Shown here in pieces: positions 1 through 8,499 of a DNA stretch of 64,000 bases; position 1 is the stretch's first letter, and each line of letters opens with the position of its first letter. The notes below the pieces were generated by a model that saw only the letters and a list, made by a program, of their open reading frames with translations, was not told the origin of the DNA and made no database searches. The translations under genes were made by a program, and so were the position numbers. The DNA is from Aureisphaera galaxeae (lineage in GTDB: Bacteria > Bacteroidota > Bacteroidia > Flavobacteriales > Flavobacteriaceae): positions 62,001-126,000 of the forward strand of contig NZ_JAQQTF010000004.1 of NCBI RefSeq assembly GCF_028561275.1, read 5' to 3'.

Positions 1-22
1 ATTCATCATAAAACGAACTGTT

Positions 23-361
23 ATGAAAACAATCAAATCAATTATGTTAGCCATGGTGCTATTAGTAGCTACCACTTTATCTGCAAGCAATGGCTTGGTA
101 GACAAGAAAAAACCGACGACCGTAACTGAAGAAATTGGGTACCTTTTAGAGAACCCTTCTTTTGAGATTAAAAAAGAGATTAACACCACTGCCGTAGTCA
201 TGTTCAATGAAGATGGCGAATTGGTAGTACTTTCTGTAGATACAGATAACCAAAGAATTGAGCGATTTGTGAAGAGCAGACTGAATTACCAGAAGCTTTC
301 CAACAAATTGGACGAAGGTAAAAAGTATAAAGTGCCGATTAGATTAATCTCCGGTAAGTAG
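23..361 (+). CDS. Small exported hypothetical protein
   Basis: I do not recognise this family by name. The first ~22 residues look like a signal peptide (lysines, then a hydrophobic stretch ending SASNG), so the product is probably exported to the periplasm or surface. The ~90-residue mature part has alternating beta-like segments (AVVMFNEDGELVVLSV) and a lysine-rich end; no catalytic motif is visible. The start ATG lies 22 bases into the window, so its promoter is not fully visible. It is a single-gene unit, closed by a strong terminator 22 bases after the stop. Confidence 0.75.
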   Translation: MKTIKSIMLAMVLLVATTLSASNGLVDKKKPTTVTEEIGYLLENPSFEIKKEINTTAVVMFNEDGELVVLSVDTDNQRIERFVKSRLNYQKLSNKLDEGKKYKVPIRLISGK

Positions 362-382
362 GTTTTTCAAAAACAACAGAAC

Positions 383-413
383 ATCCCGATGGCTCATGTC
401 ATCGGGATTTTTT
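383..413 (+). terminator. Rho-independent terminator
   Basis: A 9-bp perfect stem (ATCCCGATG at 383-391 with CATCGGGAT at 400-408) encloses an 8-base loop and is followed by a T run from 408. It ends the 23-361 transcript. Its T tract overlaps the promoter box of the next gene. Confidence 0.85.
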
Positions 414-420
414 ATTTTTG
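413..420 (+). promoter_or_regulatory. Promoter -7 box, TerB-like gene
   Basis: TATTTTTG matches the Bacteroidota -7 consensus TAnnTTTG exactly. It begins inside the T tract of the preceding terminator and ends only 4 bases before the ATG at 425, so the transcript is predicted to be leaderless or nearly so. No clear TTG -33 element was seen. Confidence 0.5.
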
Positions 421-424
421 AAGT

Positions 425-823
425 ATGCAAAACGAACACAGCAAAGCCCTTTTAAGTGATTTAATCGTCCTAGCCAAGGCCGATGAAAAGTTTACCCAAT
501 CGGAGTTCGATTTTATTTATCGCTTATCGAAGCGCATGGAAATTTCGGAAGCCGACTTCAGGGATTTATTGGAGCATCCCATTCCTTCACAACCCATTCT
601 ATCCGAATTACAGCGAATTACACATTTCCACAAATTGGTATTGGTGATGAATGTGGATCGCGAAATTCATGAAAATGAAGTGATCGTTTTAAAGAACTTC
701 GGTTTAAAAATGGGTATTCGCCCAGCGGCCATTGACCAAATTCTTCAGAAAATGGAGAAATATGAAGATAGAGTCATCCCTCCTCAGGAATTGATTCAGA
801 TTTTCCAGGCCTACTATAACTAA
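425..823 (+). CDS. TerB-like helical protein
   Basis: A 132-residue all-helical cytoplasmic protein without signal peptide or membrane segment. The pattern LLSDLIVLAKADEKFTQSEF near the start, then VLVMNVDREIHENEVIVLKNF around residues 70-90, is typical of TerB/DjlA-like domains: two pseudo-symmetric helical halves, each with an acidic 'A-D-x-x-x-x-x-E' turn thought to bind metal. The family occurs in tellurite-resistance and envelope-stress proteins, but no ter genes are nearby, so the role is unknown. Single gene between a terminator and the Hsp20 gene. Confidence 0.6.
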   Translation: MQNEHSKALLSDLIVLAKADEKFTQSEFDFIYRLSKRMEISEADFRDLLEHPIPSQPILSELQRITHFHKLVLVMNVDREIHENEVIVLKNFGLKMGIRPAAIDQILQKMEKYEDRVIPPQELIQIFQAYYN

Positions 824-954
824 TTTTATAGCTAAATAAGACAAAAAGTCATTCATTTACCCCATAAAACGGACAAAATGACCTGTTTTCCCGTTTGGAA
901 TTCCTTTTGCAATAAACTCTGCAAAATAATAGGAACTTTAAACAATAAAATATC
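824..954. other. Intergenic region upstream of hsp20 with dispersed inverted repeat
   Basis: 131 bases without a gene. GTCATT at 848-853 and AATGAC at 876-881 form a widely spaced inverted repeat. No CIRCE element (TTAGCACTC...GAGTGCTAA) is present. The heat-shock gene's promoter should lie here but I could not fix a -7 box. Confidence 0.4.
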
Positions 955-1392
955 ATGAAAATAGTTAAGAAGAATGACTTTTGGTTTCCATCAATTTTTG
1001 ATGAATTTTTTACTGAAAATCGGTTGGATGTCCCTAATTATGAAAACTTTAGGAAACCCGCTGTAAATATTTCGGAAAATTTTACGACCTTTGTCATCGA
1101 TTTAGCTGTTCCCGGTTATAAGAAGGAACATTTTGCTATCGAAATTGAAAAAGATGTATTGAAAGTGTCCTCGAAGTTTGCCCCAAAGCGAGACTCTGCA
1201 GACACTGAAAACAACAAAAACCAGTTTACTAGAAAAGAATTTAGTTACGGTAAGTTTACCCGTACTTTTACCTTACCTGAAACGGTGAACGTAGAAGATA
1301 TAAAAGCTGAATATACAGATGGAATTTTATCCATCACACTTCCTAAAAAAGAAGGGAAAGAAGATATTAAAAAAATGGTTGAGATTTCATAA
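955..1392 (+). CDS. Hsp20/alpha-crystallin small heat shock protein
   Basis: A 145-residue ATP-independent holdase chaperone that binds unfolding proteins in the cytoplasm. The alpha-crystallin domain spans roughly residues 35-140: KPAVNISENFTTFVIDLAVP (first strands with the usual 'DLPGxxKE' turn as AVPGYKKEHF), the FTRKEFSYGKFTRTFTLPE block, and the closing AEYTDGILSITLPKK, which matches the family's A-x-x-x-n-G-v-L-x-I-x-l-P motif. Length is normal for the family. It is a single gene with its own terminator; induction by heat is expected for the family but no heat-shock element was identified. Confidence 0.93.
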   Translation: MKIVKKNDFWFPSIFDEFFTENRLDVPNYENFRKPAVNISENFTTFVIDLAVPGYKKEHFAIEIEKDVLKVSSKFAPKRDSADTENNKNQFTRKEFSYGKFTRTFTLPETVNVEDIKAEYTDGILSITLPKKEGKEDIKKMVEIS

Positions 1393-1426
1393 TTGAAATT
1401 TAATTTGGTTAGTTAGTTGAAAAAGG

Positions 1427-1459
1427 CCGCGCATTACTCAATCGATGCGCGGTTATTTT
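1427..1459 (+). terminator. Rho-independent terminator after hsp20
   Basis: An 8-bp GC-rich perfect stem (CCGCGCAT 1427-1434 with ATGCGCGG 1445-1452), 10-base loop, followed by a T-rich tract from 1453. Confidence 0.85.
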
Positions 1460-1598
1460 TTTATTAAATCTTCCGTATTTCTGACCTGAAAATAAAGCAA
1501 TTGTAAATACTTTTTATTAATTTGAAATAGGTTGTTCGCGAAGCAAGTGTCTATTATTACATTCGTTGGCAAATACCTATTGCTTAAGAAAAAGTGTT

Positions 1599-3287
1599 AT
1601 GAGGTCTATTTCATTGAAAATCATTGCTTTATGTGGTTTTTGTGTCCTGTTGGGATGTAACAATGAACCCGAGAAACCCAATGTAATTTTTTTCATTGTC
1701 GATGATATGTACCCTGAAATGTTCAATAACATTGCCGCAGGGGTTACTACTTCGGGGGCGCCTGCCAATCTTACACCGGCTATAGATCGTTTGGCCCTAG
1801 AAGGGGTGTGGCTGGATAATATGAAGGTTGTTTCTCCTGTTTGTACGCCCAGTAGGTATAGTTGTTTAACAGGAAATTATGCTAGCAGGGCTACCAACGA
1901 GAGTTTTCTTAAGACGACATCCAGCAATGATGGACAAAAGGTGGTCCAATGGAATAGCTTTATAGTGCCCGGAGGCCAAAAAACCATGGGGCATTATTTT
2001 AAAGAGTTAGGCTACAACACAGGTTTTGTAGGTAAGAATCACGTAATTGAAAGTTCCTCCCAGGAGAAAAAATATCCTGCTATAAATTTGGCTGCAGATC
2101 CCTATGATTCCTTGGTGAAAAAAAGACTAGAGGACAAATACGAGAAGCTCCAAGAAGATATTAGAAATTGCGGGTTCGATTATGCAGATGCGCTATACCA
2201 TAATAATCCCAATTGGTTAGGAGTTAGAAAACTGGCTAGCCATAATATGGATTGGATCACCGAAAAGGGTTTGGAGTTTATAGATCAAAATAAAAGCGAA
2301 CCCTTTATGCTCTACTTCGCGACTACATTACCTCATGGTCCGCACATCCCCGAACGTTCTTGGATGTCGGATAGGAGAATTACACCCAAGGGAATTTTAG
2401 AAAAGGCTCCCGATGTATTACCTCGCCATGAAGGCATAATAGACAAATATTATCAAGAATTGATGAAAGGGGATCCTGGCTTGGAACCTACTTATAGAAA
2501 TGTTATGTCCCTTAAAGTAAGGTTGCGACAAAAAGGGTTACGAGATAGGGAAAAAGAAAATTTGTTGTGGTTGGATGATGCCTTAAGCGCATTATTTGCC
2601 AAACTAGAGCAAGAGGAACTTCTGGACAATACGATTATAGTTTTTTTTAATGATCATGGACAGGAATTGAAAGGGTCACTATATGAAAAGGGTATTAATT
2701 CGGAAGCCTTTATATGGAGGAGTGGTGGCTTCAAAGTAGGAAATGTCTTGGAAACGCCGGTGAGTAACGTGGACTTTTTGCCCACTCTTCTGGAGTATGC
2801 AGGTTATAAAGGAGCGGCGGACTTCGATGGTTATAGTTTTAAATCGGCATTAGAGAAGAAGAAATACAAAGAAAGAGCAGCCATGTACCACGAATTGGGA
2901 TATGCTAGGGCTATTGTTAAGGATGGTTTTAAATATTATACCGTTAGGTATCCAGAGTCGGGAAGGGATTTGTCGTACAAAAAACGGAAAGCAATTTTGG
3001 ATGAGTACAATCGATTTAAGGAAAGAAATGGTCGTCCAGTCATAAATACAGATCCTAACAAACCTTTTGGGCAGTTGGTTATGGTGCCAGGAGGAGATTG
3101 GGCAGAGTGCGAGGCCTATACGAATATGCCTCATTTCTTTGAGCCGGATCAATTCTATGATTTAACAAATGATCCTGAGGAGAAACATAATTTAATCGAT
3201 GACCCAAAATATGCCGATAAAATAAAGGAATTAAAAGAGGAATTAAAGAAAAGGGTTAATGATCTGGAGAGCAATTACGAAATCTAA
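1599..3287 (+). CDS. Sulfatase lipoprotein (S1 family, formylglycine type)
   Basis: Hydrolyses sulfate esters, probably of algal or host polysaccharides or small sulfated molecules, at the cell surface. From the ATG at 1599 the protein has 562 residues and begins with a lipoprotein signal (lipobox LLGC, Cys20); the frame is open upstream to a TTG at 1566, but only the ATG gives a clean signal peptide. Metal ligands appear as VDDM (Asp35-36), the sulfatase signature CTPSR at residues 82-86 has the Cys that becomes formylglycine, and FFNDHGQE supplies later metal ligands. The Cys-type site needs a maturase, which is not in this window. It stands alone, convergent with the pseudouridine synthase gene 25 bp away. 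No SusC/SusD pair is adjacent, so it is not an obvious PUL member. Confidence 0.9.
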   Translation: MRSISLKIIALCGFCVLLGCNNEPEKPNVIFFIVDDMYPEMFNNIAAGVTTSGAPANLTPAIDRLALEGVWLDNMKVVSPVCTPSRYSCLTGNYASRATNESFLKTTSSNDGQKVVQWNSFIVPGGQKTMGHYFKELGYNTGFVGKNHVIESSSQEKKYPAINLAADPYDSLVKKRLEDKYEKLQEDIRNCGFDYADALYHNNPNWLGVRKLASHNMDWITEKGLEFIDQNKSEPFMLYFATTLPHGPHIPERSWMSDRRITPKGILEKAPDVLPRHEGIIDKYYQELMKGDPGLEPTYRNVMSLKVRLRQKGLRDREKENLLWLDDALSALFAKLEQEELLDNTIIVFFNDHGQELKGSLYEKGINSEAFIWRSGGFKVGNVLETPVSNVDFLPTLLEYAGYKGAADFDGYSFKSALEKKKYKERAAMYHELGYARAIVKDGFKYYTVRYPESGRDLSYKKRKAILDEYNRFKERNGRPVINTDPNKPFGQLVMVPGGDWAECEAYTNMPHFFEPDQFYDLTNDPEEKHNLIDDPKYADKIKELKEELKKRVNDLESNYEI

Positions 3288-3312
3288 ATGGGGTAGTTTG
3301 AAACCTTCAATT

Positions 3313-4095
3313 TTATCTCTTTCTCCTTCTTTTTCCGCCCGTTCCTTTTTCCATCTGGTCTACAAAGGAACTATTATCCGAATCTTGTAATGACGCCTTA
3401 AGGCCTTTTAGTTCATCCTGGGTCAAGTCCCTCCATTTACCCACGGGAAGGTTCCCCAATTTCATGTTCATGATACGGATCCGCTTCAAGCTAGTCACTT
3501 CATAACCCAGGTACTCACACATACGACGGATTTGACGGTTCAACCCTTGCACCAGTATGATCCGGAATACATAACGGCTTATCCGTTCCACTTTGCACTT
3601 TTTAGTAATGGTATCCAAAATGGGTACACCATTGGACATTCTTCTAATAAATTCATCCGAAATAGGACGGTCTACCTTTACGATATATTCTTTTTCGTGT
3701 TTATTACCGGCCCTAAGGATTTTATTCACGATGTCCCCATCATTGGTCATCAACAAAAGTCCTTCACTGGGTTTGTCTAAACGGCCTATGTGAAATATAC
3801 GCTCCTCGTGACCAATAAAATCTACCACATTGCCTTTTACCCGCTGATCTGTAGTGCAGGTGATTCCAACAGGTTTGTTAAGCATGATGTAGACAAGGTT
3901 CTCATTGTCGGTAATGAGGGCACCCTTCACCCGAATTTCATCATTGGGCATGACCCTATCGCCCAAACCTGCGACGGTTCCATTTATGGTTACCTCTCCT
4001 TTTTCAATGAAGCTGTCTGCCTGTCTGCGCGAGCAGAAGCCACTATCACTTATGGCCTTATTTAGTCGAATGGAATCTGGGTGGTAATCGTTCAT
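3313..4095 (-). CDS. rluF: 23S rRNA pseudouridine synthase, RluF-type
   Basis: Isomerises a uridine in 23S rRNA to pseudouridine. An N-terminal S4 RNA-binding domain (about residues 9-65, [20 protein letters not shown]) is followed by the RsuA/RluB/E/F catalytic domain. The catalytic aspartate is in [12 protein letters not shown] (Asp107), with the downstream KEYIV and [10 protein letters not shown] motifs also intact. The lysine/arginine-rich tail (GGKRRRKR) is a common extension. At 260 residues the length fits RluF rather than the shorter RsuA; RluB/RluF assignment is from overall pattern, not a search. Convergent with the sulfatase. Confidence 0.85.
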   Translation of the reverse strand: MNDYHPDSIRLNKAISDSGFCSRRQADSFIEKGEVTINGTVAGLGDRVMPNDEIRVKGALITDNENLVYIMLNKPVGITCTTDQRVKGNVVDFIGHEERIFHIGRLDKPSEGLLLMTNDGDIVNKILRAGNKHEKEYIVKVDRPISDEFIRRMSNGVPILDTITKKCKVERISRYVFRIILVQGLNRQIRRMCEYLGYEVTSLKRIRIMNMKLGNLPVGKWRDLTQDELKGLKASLQDSDNSSFVDQMEKGTGGKRRRKR

Positions 4096-4145
4096 TTATA
4101 TGTTGTCTCCTCGGGTACTTGTTTATGGTAAACTTTTAGAATGTC

Positions 4146-4256
4146 AGGTCGAACGCAGTCGAGACCTAAATTTGTTCATTTCTATTAACCTCTCGATAAG
4201 CTACGCTTACTATCTTCGGCCTAAAGCTTTGCTTTCTGCCTCGACAATGCTCGAGG
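4146..4256. repeat. Two short hairpins in the rluF-uvrB gap
   Basis: The 173-base gap holds two palindromic units related to each other: AGGTCGA...TCGAGACCT (4146-4167) and CCTCGA-N6-TCGAGG (4239-4256). Both are TCGA-centred and resemble the palindromic units seen in other gaps of this window. Neither has a T tract, so they are not obvious terminators of the minus-strand uvrB transcript. Confidence 0.5.
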
Positions 4257-4268
4257 GGATAGGGTAAG

Positions 4269-6272
4269 TTACTGCACTTCCTCAAGTTGCTTTTGAAACA
4301 CTTTTATTTTATCCCGCAACCTTGCCGCCATCATAAAGTCCAATTCTTTGGCCGCTTTTTCCATTTCTTTTCGCGTGTCACGGATTTTCTTTTCCAATTG
4401 CGGACGGGTTAAATATTCATTTTCGGGCTCTGCTGCCAAAAGACTTTCTGCCGTTTCCAAGGAGTAGGAATTGGTCTTCGCCTTGGTCAATGCATTATCC
4501 AAACTCTTCTTAATCGCCTGTGGTGTTATTCCATTGGCCTCATTATAGGCAATCTGCTTGCTTCTTCTGTAATTGGTGCCATCAATAGTGCCCTGCATGC
4601 TTTTAGTAATCTTATCCGCATACATGATCGCCTTTCCATTTATATTACGCGCGGCGCGCCCCACAGTTTGGGTAAGGGATCGGTTACTTCTCAAAAAACC
4701 TTCTTTGTCCGCATCCAAGATGGCGACCAAGGATACTTCGGGTAAATCCAATCCTTCCCTTAATAAATTGACCCCAACAAGAACATCAAACAATCCCAAT
4801 CGCAGGTCCTGCATGATCTCTACTCGTTCTAAGGTATCTACATCGCTGTGAATATATCGACAGCGAATCTGAACTCTGGCCATATATTTGGTCAACTCTT
4901 CTGCCATGCGTTTGGTCAAGGTAGTAACCAGCACCCGTTCGTCCTTTTCCACACGTTGCTGGATTTCTTCCAGTAAATCATCTATCTGATTCAAACTGGG
5001 ACGCACCTCAATGGGTGGATCCAATAATCCCGTAGGACGTATGATCTGTTCAATATAAACCCCTCCTGTTTTTTCCAACTCATAGTCCGCAGGTGTGGCA
5101 CTTACGTAAATCACTTGATTCTGCAAGGCTTCAAACTCTTCAAATTTTAAGGGGCGGTTATCCATGGCTGCCGGAAGTCGGAAACCGTATTCCACCAAAT
5201 TCTCCTTTCTGCTGCGATCCCCTCCATACATGGCGCCTACCTGTGGAATGGATACGTGACTTTCATCAACCACCATTAAATAATCGTCTGGGAAGTAGTC
5301 CAAAAGACAGAAGGGACGAGTTCCCGGTAGTCGTTGATCTAGATATCGCGAATAGTTCTCAATTCCACTACAATAACCCAACTCACGGATCATTTCCAGA
5401 TCAAAATTGGTACGTTCTTCCAAGCGTTTTGCTTCCAAATGCTTTCCAATTTCCTTGAAATAATCGATCTGCTTCACCAAATCATCCTGAATGTTGCGAA
5501 TGGCTCCTTGTAATACATCTGGCGAAGTCACAAACATGTTAGCCGGATAAATATTCAATCGGTCATATTTTTCGATAACCTCGTTGGTGGCTGGTCGAAA
5601 AGCTTCAATTTCTTCAATTTCATCTCCAAAGAAGTGAATCCTGAAGGCATCATCGGCATACCCTGGGTACACATCTACGGTGTCCCCTTTAATTCGGAAA
5701 CGTCCATTGCTGAACTCTGCTTCGGTACGCGAATAGAGTCCTTGCACCAATTGATGTAATAGCTTGGTTCTGGAAATAACCTGTCCTTGCTTTAGAGAGA
5801 TTACGTTTTTCTGAAATTCTGCAGGGTTTCCAATACCATATAGGCAGGAAACCGAGGCGACTACTATAACATCCCTTCTTCCTGAAAGTAGGGAAGAAGT
5901 GGTGCTCAGTCGCATTTTTTCGATTTCCTCATTAATGGAAAGGTCCTTTTCTATATAAGTTCCGCTCGTTGGAATATAAGCTTCTGGTTGATAGTAATCG
6001 TAGTAGGAAACAAAATATTCCACCGCATTATCTGGGAAGAACTGCTTAAACTCACTGTACAATTGAGCCGCTAGAGTCTTGTTGTGCGCCAAGACCAAAG
6101 TGGGCTTTTGTACGCGTTCCACCACATTGGCCACCGTAAATGTTTTTCCACTACCAGTAACCCCTAACAAAGTCTGATAGGGTTCTCCAGAGGTGATGCC
6201 GTCTACCAAGGAAGCAATGGCTTCAGGCTGATCTCCTGTGGGTTTAAAATCGGAAACGATTTTGAATTTCAT
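4269..6272 (-). CDS. uvrB: Excinuclease ABC subunit B
   Basis: Damage-verifying helicase-like subunit of nucleotide excision repair; loaded by UvrA and recruits UvrC. The 667-residue length is normal. Walker A is GVTGSGKT (residues 37-44), the DNA-clamping beta-hairpin is around YYDYYQPEAYIP and GTYIEKD (about 90-111), the DExH box reads DESHVS, helicase motifs V/VI appear as GVNLLREGLDLPEVSLV and QTVGRAARN, and a C-terminal UVR (UvrC-binding) motif lies in the last 40 residues. Transcribed alone; an exact TAnnTTTG box lies 18 bases upstream of the ATG. No LexA-like operator was seen. Confidence 0.98.
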   Translation of the reverse strand: MKFKIVSDFKPTGDQPEAIASLVDGITSGEPYQTLLGVTGSGKTFTVANVVERVQKPTLVLAHNKTLAAQLYSEFKQFFPDNAVEYFVSYYDYYQPEAYIPTSGTYIEKDLSINEEIEKMRLSTTSSLLSGRRDVIVVASVSCLYGIGNPAEFQKNVISLKQGQVISRTKLLHQLVQGLYSRTEAEFSNGRFRIKGDTVDVYPGYADDAFRIHFFGDEIEEIEAFRPATNEVIEKYDRLNIYPANMFVTSPDVLQGAIRNIQDDLVKQIDYFKEIGKHLEAKRLEERTNFDLEMIRELGYCSGIENYSRYLDQRLPGTRPFCLLDYFPDDYLMVVDESHVSIPQVGAMYGGDRSRKENLVEYGFRLPAAMDNRPLKFEEFEALQNQVIYVSATPADYELEKTGGVYIEQIIRPTGLLDPPIEVRPSLNQIDDLLEEIQQRVEKDERVLVTTLTKRMAEELTKYMARVQIRCRYIHSDVDTLERVEIMQDLRLGLFDVLVGVNLLREGLDLPEVSLVAILDADKEGFLRSNRSLTQTVGRAARNINGKAIMYADKITKSMQGTIDGTNYRRSKQIAYNEANGITPQAIKKSLDNALTKAKTNSYSLETAESLLAAEPENEYLTRPQLEKKIRDTRKEMEKAAKELDFMMAARLRDKIKVFQKQLEEVQ

Positions 6273-6289
6273 AATTCTTTTGTGAGGTG

Positions 6290-6297
6290 CAAATTTA
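6290..6297 (-). promoter_or_regulatory. Promoter -7 box, uvrB
   Basis: On the minus strand TAAATTTG, an exact match to TAnnTTTG, 17 bases before the start codon; predicted 5' leader of about 10-14 bases. The -33 element is not a clear TTG. Confidence 0.5.
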
Positions 6298-6408
6298 CGG
6301 AAACTTGGGCATTCTAAAATGTCCTTTTGAACTTAAGGATTTTGATAAGTAACACTAAACCTTTTACCATTTCTGTAGTCCAATGGTTATTCAAAACCAC
6401 GCACACAC

Positions 6409-7188
6409 ATGAAAATACTTTTGAAGATTCTACTTTTCGCTTTGTGCTTTGTCTCATGTAATGCGGAAGAGGAAGGAACTACTAATCCTCCATTAACTGA
6501 AAGTCTAGTCTTAAAGGGATTGCAGTATGGTACCGAACCGAGACAGTTCCTCGATCTTTACAAAGCAGCATCCGATTGTCCAACCCCAGTTTATTTTGAT
6601 GCTCACGGAAATGGCGGAAATACATCGATGCCAAACTCCATCGTTGAAGATTTGAATGCACAGGGTATCACCGTTATTGCTTGGGAATCCCTTACGTCGG
6701 TAAATACATCGGATGAAGTCGAAACGGGATGGAATGATGCAGAACTTATGTTTCAGTGGGTTATTGATAATGCAACTACCTACAATCTTGATACGTCTAA
6801 TTTTATTATCGGAGGTTCTTCGCGGGGGAGTATTTTAAGTTGGAAATATGGGCATAGGGAAAACCCTAACGTCAAAGGGCTTTATATGTACAATGCGCTT
6901 CCTGGCAATGCTTGGAGCTTTCCCAGTTGGTGGTATCCACCCAATGATGTTACGAATGTTTCACCCCCCATTTATTTTGTATACAAAAGGGAACCAGGTT
7001 CTTCCACAGATCCAGTAAATCCCGATATTCATGATCCTAATAATGGAATCACTATCCTGAATCAATATGAAAGTTTAGGCATTGGAGAACGGGCGACCCT
7101 TGTTCATAGTATTGGAACCACAAATAATACGGACAAGTATCAATTTCTGGTGGATTTTGCATTGTCAGTGATTGAAACATGTCCTTAA
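6409..7188 (+). CDS. Alpha/beta-hydrolase-like lipoprotein
   Basis: A 259-residue surface or periplasmic lipoprotein (lipobox FVSC, Cys17) with esterase-like features. DAHGNGGN (about 65-71) sits where the oxyanion-hole HGG motif of alpha/beta hydrolases lies, and GGSSRGS (135-141) fits the nucleophile elbow G-x-S-x-G with Ser138. A late histidine (TLVHSIG) could complete the triad. The substrate cannot be inferred. Single gene, convergent with the transporter that ends at 7339. Confidence 0.65.
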   Translation: MKILLKILLFALCFVSCNAEEEGTTNPPLTESLVLKGLQYGTEPRQFLDLYKAASDCPTPVYFDAHGNGGNTSMPNSIVEDLNAQGITVIAWESLTSVNTSDEVETGWNDAELMFQWVIDNATTYNLDTSNFIIGGSSRGSILSWKYGHRENPNVKGLYMYNALPGNAWSFPSWWYPPNDVTNVSPPIYFVYKREPGSSTDPVNPDIHDPNNGITILNQYESLGIGERATLVHSIGTTNNTDKYQFLVDFALSVIETCP

Positions 7189-7338
7189 CTCCATTCATTG
7201 ACGAAAATATCGTTTTCCGTGAAGTTCGAGTTCAAAGAAATTCGTGCATTCTAATATGATGATCTTGCCTTAAAACATTTAACCTTATTGAGCCAAATAA
7301 TTTCTCTACAGAATATGTGTGTAGGTCTTCGTATTTCA

Positions 7339-8499
7339 TTAAATCTTCTCACTTTTTATGTAGCCAAATGAGAACATAAGAATACTTAAGACTAAAAGAA
7401 AGCAAGAAATCATAAAAAACAATTGTGCTTGGGTAAGCCAATCTAAAAAAGGAATGAAAATTATTGGCGATAAAAATTGACCCATAAACCAAAAGGTTGT
7501 TAATCTTCCAATTTCCCTACCTCGTATCTCAGGAGGAGCAAGTTGCATTACCCAAACATTTGCGTTTGGTATCATAACTCCCATTCCTAATCCTGCAAGA
7601 ATCATTGCCATCATAACCGAGTTATAAGAATCTCCATAAGTAATACAAAAAAATGACAATGCCATTAACAAATACCCAAATCCAAAAATTTGTTTAAATG
7701 AAAACGTATCTTTTATTTTTGAAAATGAAATGGCTCCGATTGCTGAAAAGAAAGTACTTGATGCTACTGCAATACCTATTAGTGCGTTTTTTTCAACACC
7801 TATTGATTTTAAATAGAATGGAATTTGAATTGGAATGATGAAAAACAAAATCCACATGAGCATGATGTTTACAAACACAAACCAAATAGTTCTTGGTGAT
7901 TTTGTTCGTTTTACATCTGATTTAGCCTCTACATTTTTGTTTGGTTCTTTTAAGAACAAATAGGTAAATGGAATAATAAGTAAAGAAAATAAATACAGTA
8001 AAAATGGCACTCTCCAACTTATATCAGCTAAAATTCCACCTAGGGTAATAAAAATAATCCCTCCCAAAGACATGACTGCGATTTGGATTCCCGCAAATTT
8101 TTGCCTTTCCTTTCCTTGATAATAATCGGCTACCAATGTTGTTGCAATTGTCATGGTAATACCTACACATATTCCAAGTAGTGCTCTACCGGTCAAAATA
8201 AGATAAATATTCTTTAACCAGTATCCAGAACTTCCAGCAATAGCATAAATAACTAATGCTACACTTAAAAGTTTAAGTCTTCCAAATTTATCAATGACTA
8301 TTCCAGCAAAAATAGCGCTTAATGCAATGAATAATCCTGGAAATGACAATACAAGTTTTACAAGTTTTTTTCCTTTAGGTATATCAGAAAATGTATCGGC
8401 CATATCAGGTAAAGATGCAGATATGGTAATCATTGACATTATGGTTAAACAACTAACCAATAATAATGCTAATTTAACTTTCCCGCTATCCGTATTCAT
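7339..8499 (-). CDS. MFS transporter
   Basis: A 386-residue, 12-helix major facilitator superfamily protein of the inner membrane. The loop 2-3 motif is present as GIVIDKFGRLKLL (pattern G-x-x-x-D-r-x-G-r), and the helix-4 region has GRALLGICVGITMTIATTLV, as in drug or metabolite exporters. It starts directly at the stop codon of the sulfotransferase gene with no spacer, so it is co-transcribed and probably translationally coupled. The context suggests it moves the sulfated product or its acceptor. The gene is distinctly A+T-rich (16 of 60 bases are G/C at 7921-7980, against 28 of 60 at 4921-4980 in uvrB), a sign of transfer. Confidence 0.88.
   Translation of the reverse strand: MNTDSGKVKLALLLVSCLTIMSMITISASLPDMADTFSDIPKGKKLVKLVLSFPGLFIALSAIFAGIVIDKFGRLKLLSVALVIYAIAGSSGYWLKNIYLILTGRALLGICVGITMTIATTLVADYYQGKERQKFAGIQIAVMSLGGIIFITLGGILADISWRVPFLLYLFSLLIIPFTYLFLKEPNKNVEAKSDVKRTKSPRTIWFVFVNIMLMWILFFIIPIQIPFYLKSIGVEKNALIGIAVASSTFFSAIGAISFSKIKDTFSFKQIFGFGYLLMALSFFCITYGDSYNSVMMAMILAGLGMGVMIPNANVWVMQLAPPEIRGREIGRLTTFWFMGQFLSPIIFIPFLDWLTQAQLFFMISCFLLVLSILMFSFGYIKSEKI

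Noticed and set aside
824-954. CIRCE or other known heat-shock operator before hsp20
   Set aside because: No TTAGCACTC/GAGTGCTAA pair; the GTCATT/AATGAC dyad is short and widely spaced.
4239-4256. Intrinsic terminator of uvrB
   Set aside because: The CCTCGA/TCGAGG hairpin is not followed by a T tract on the minus strand.
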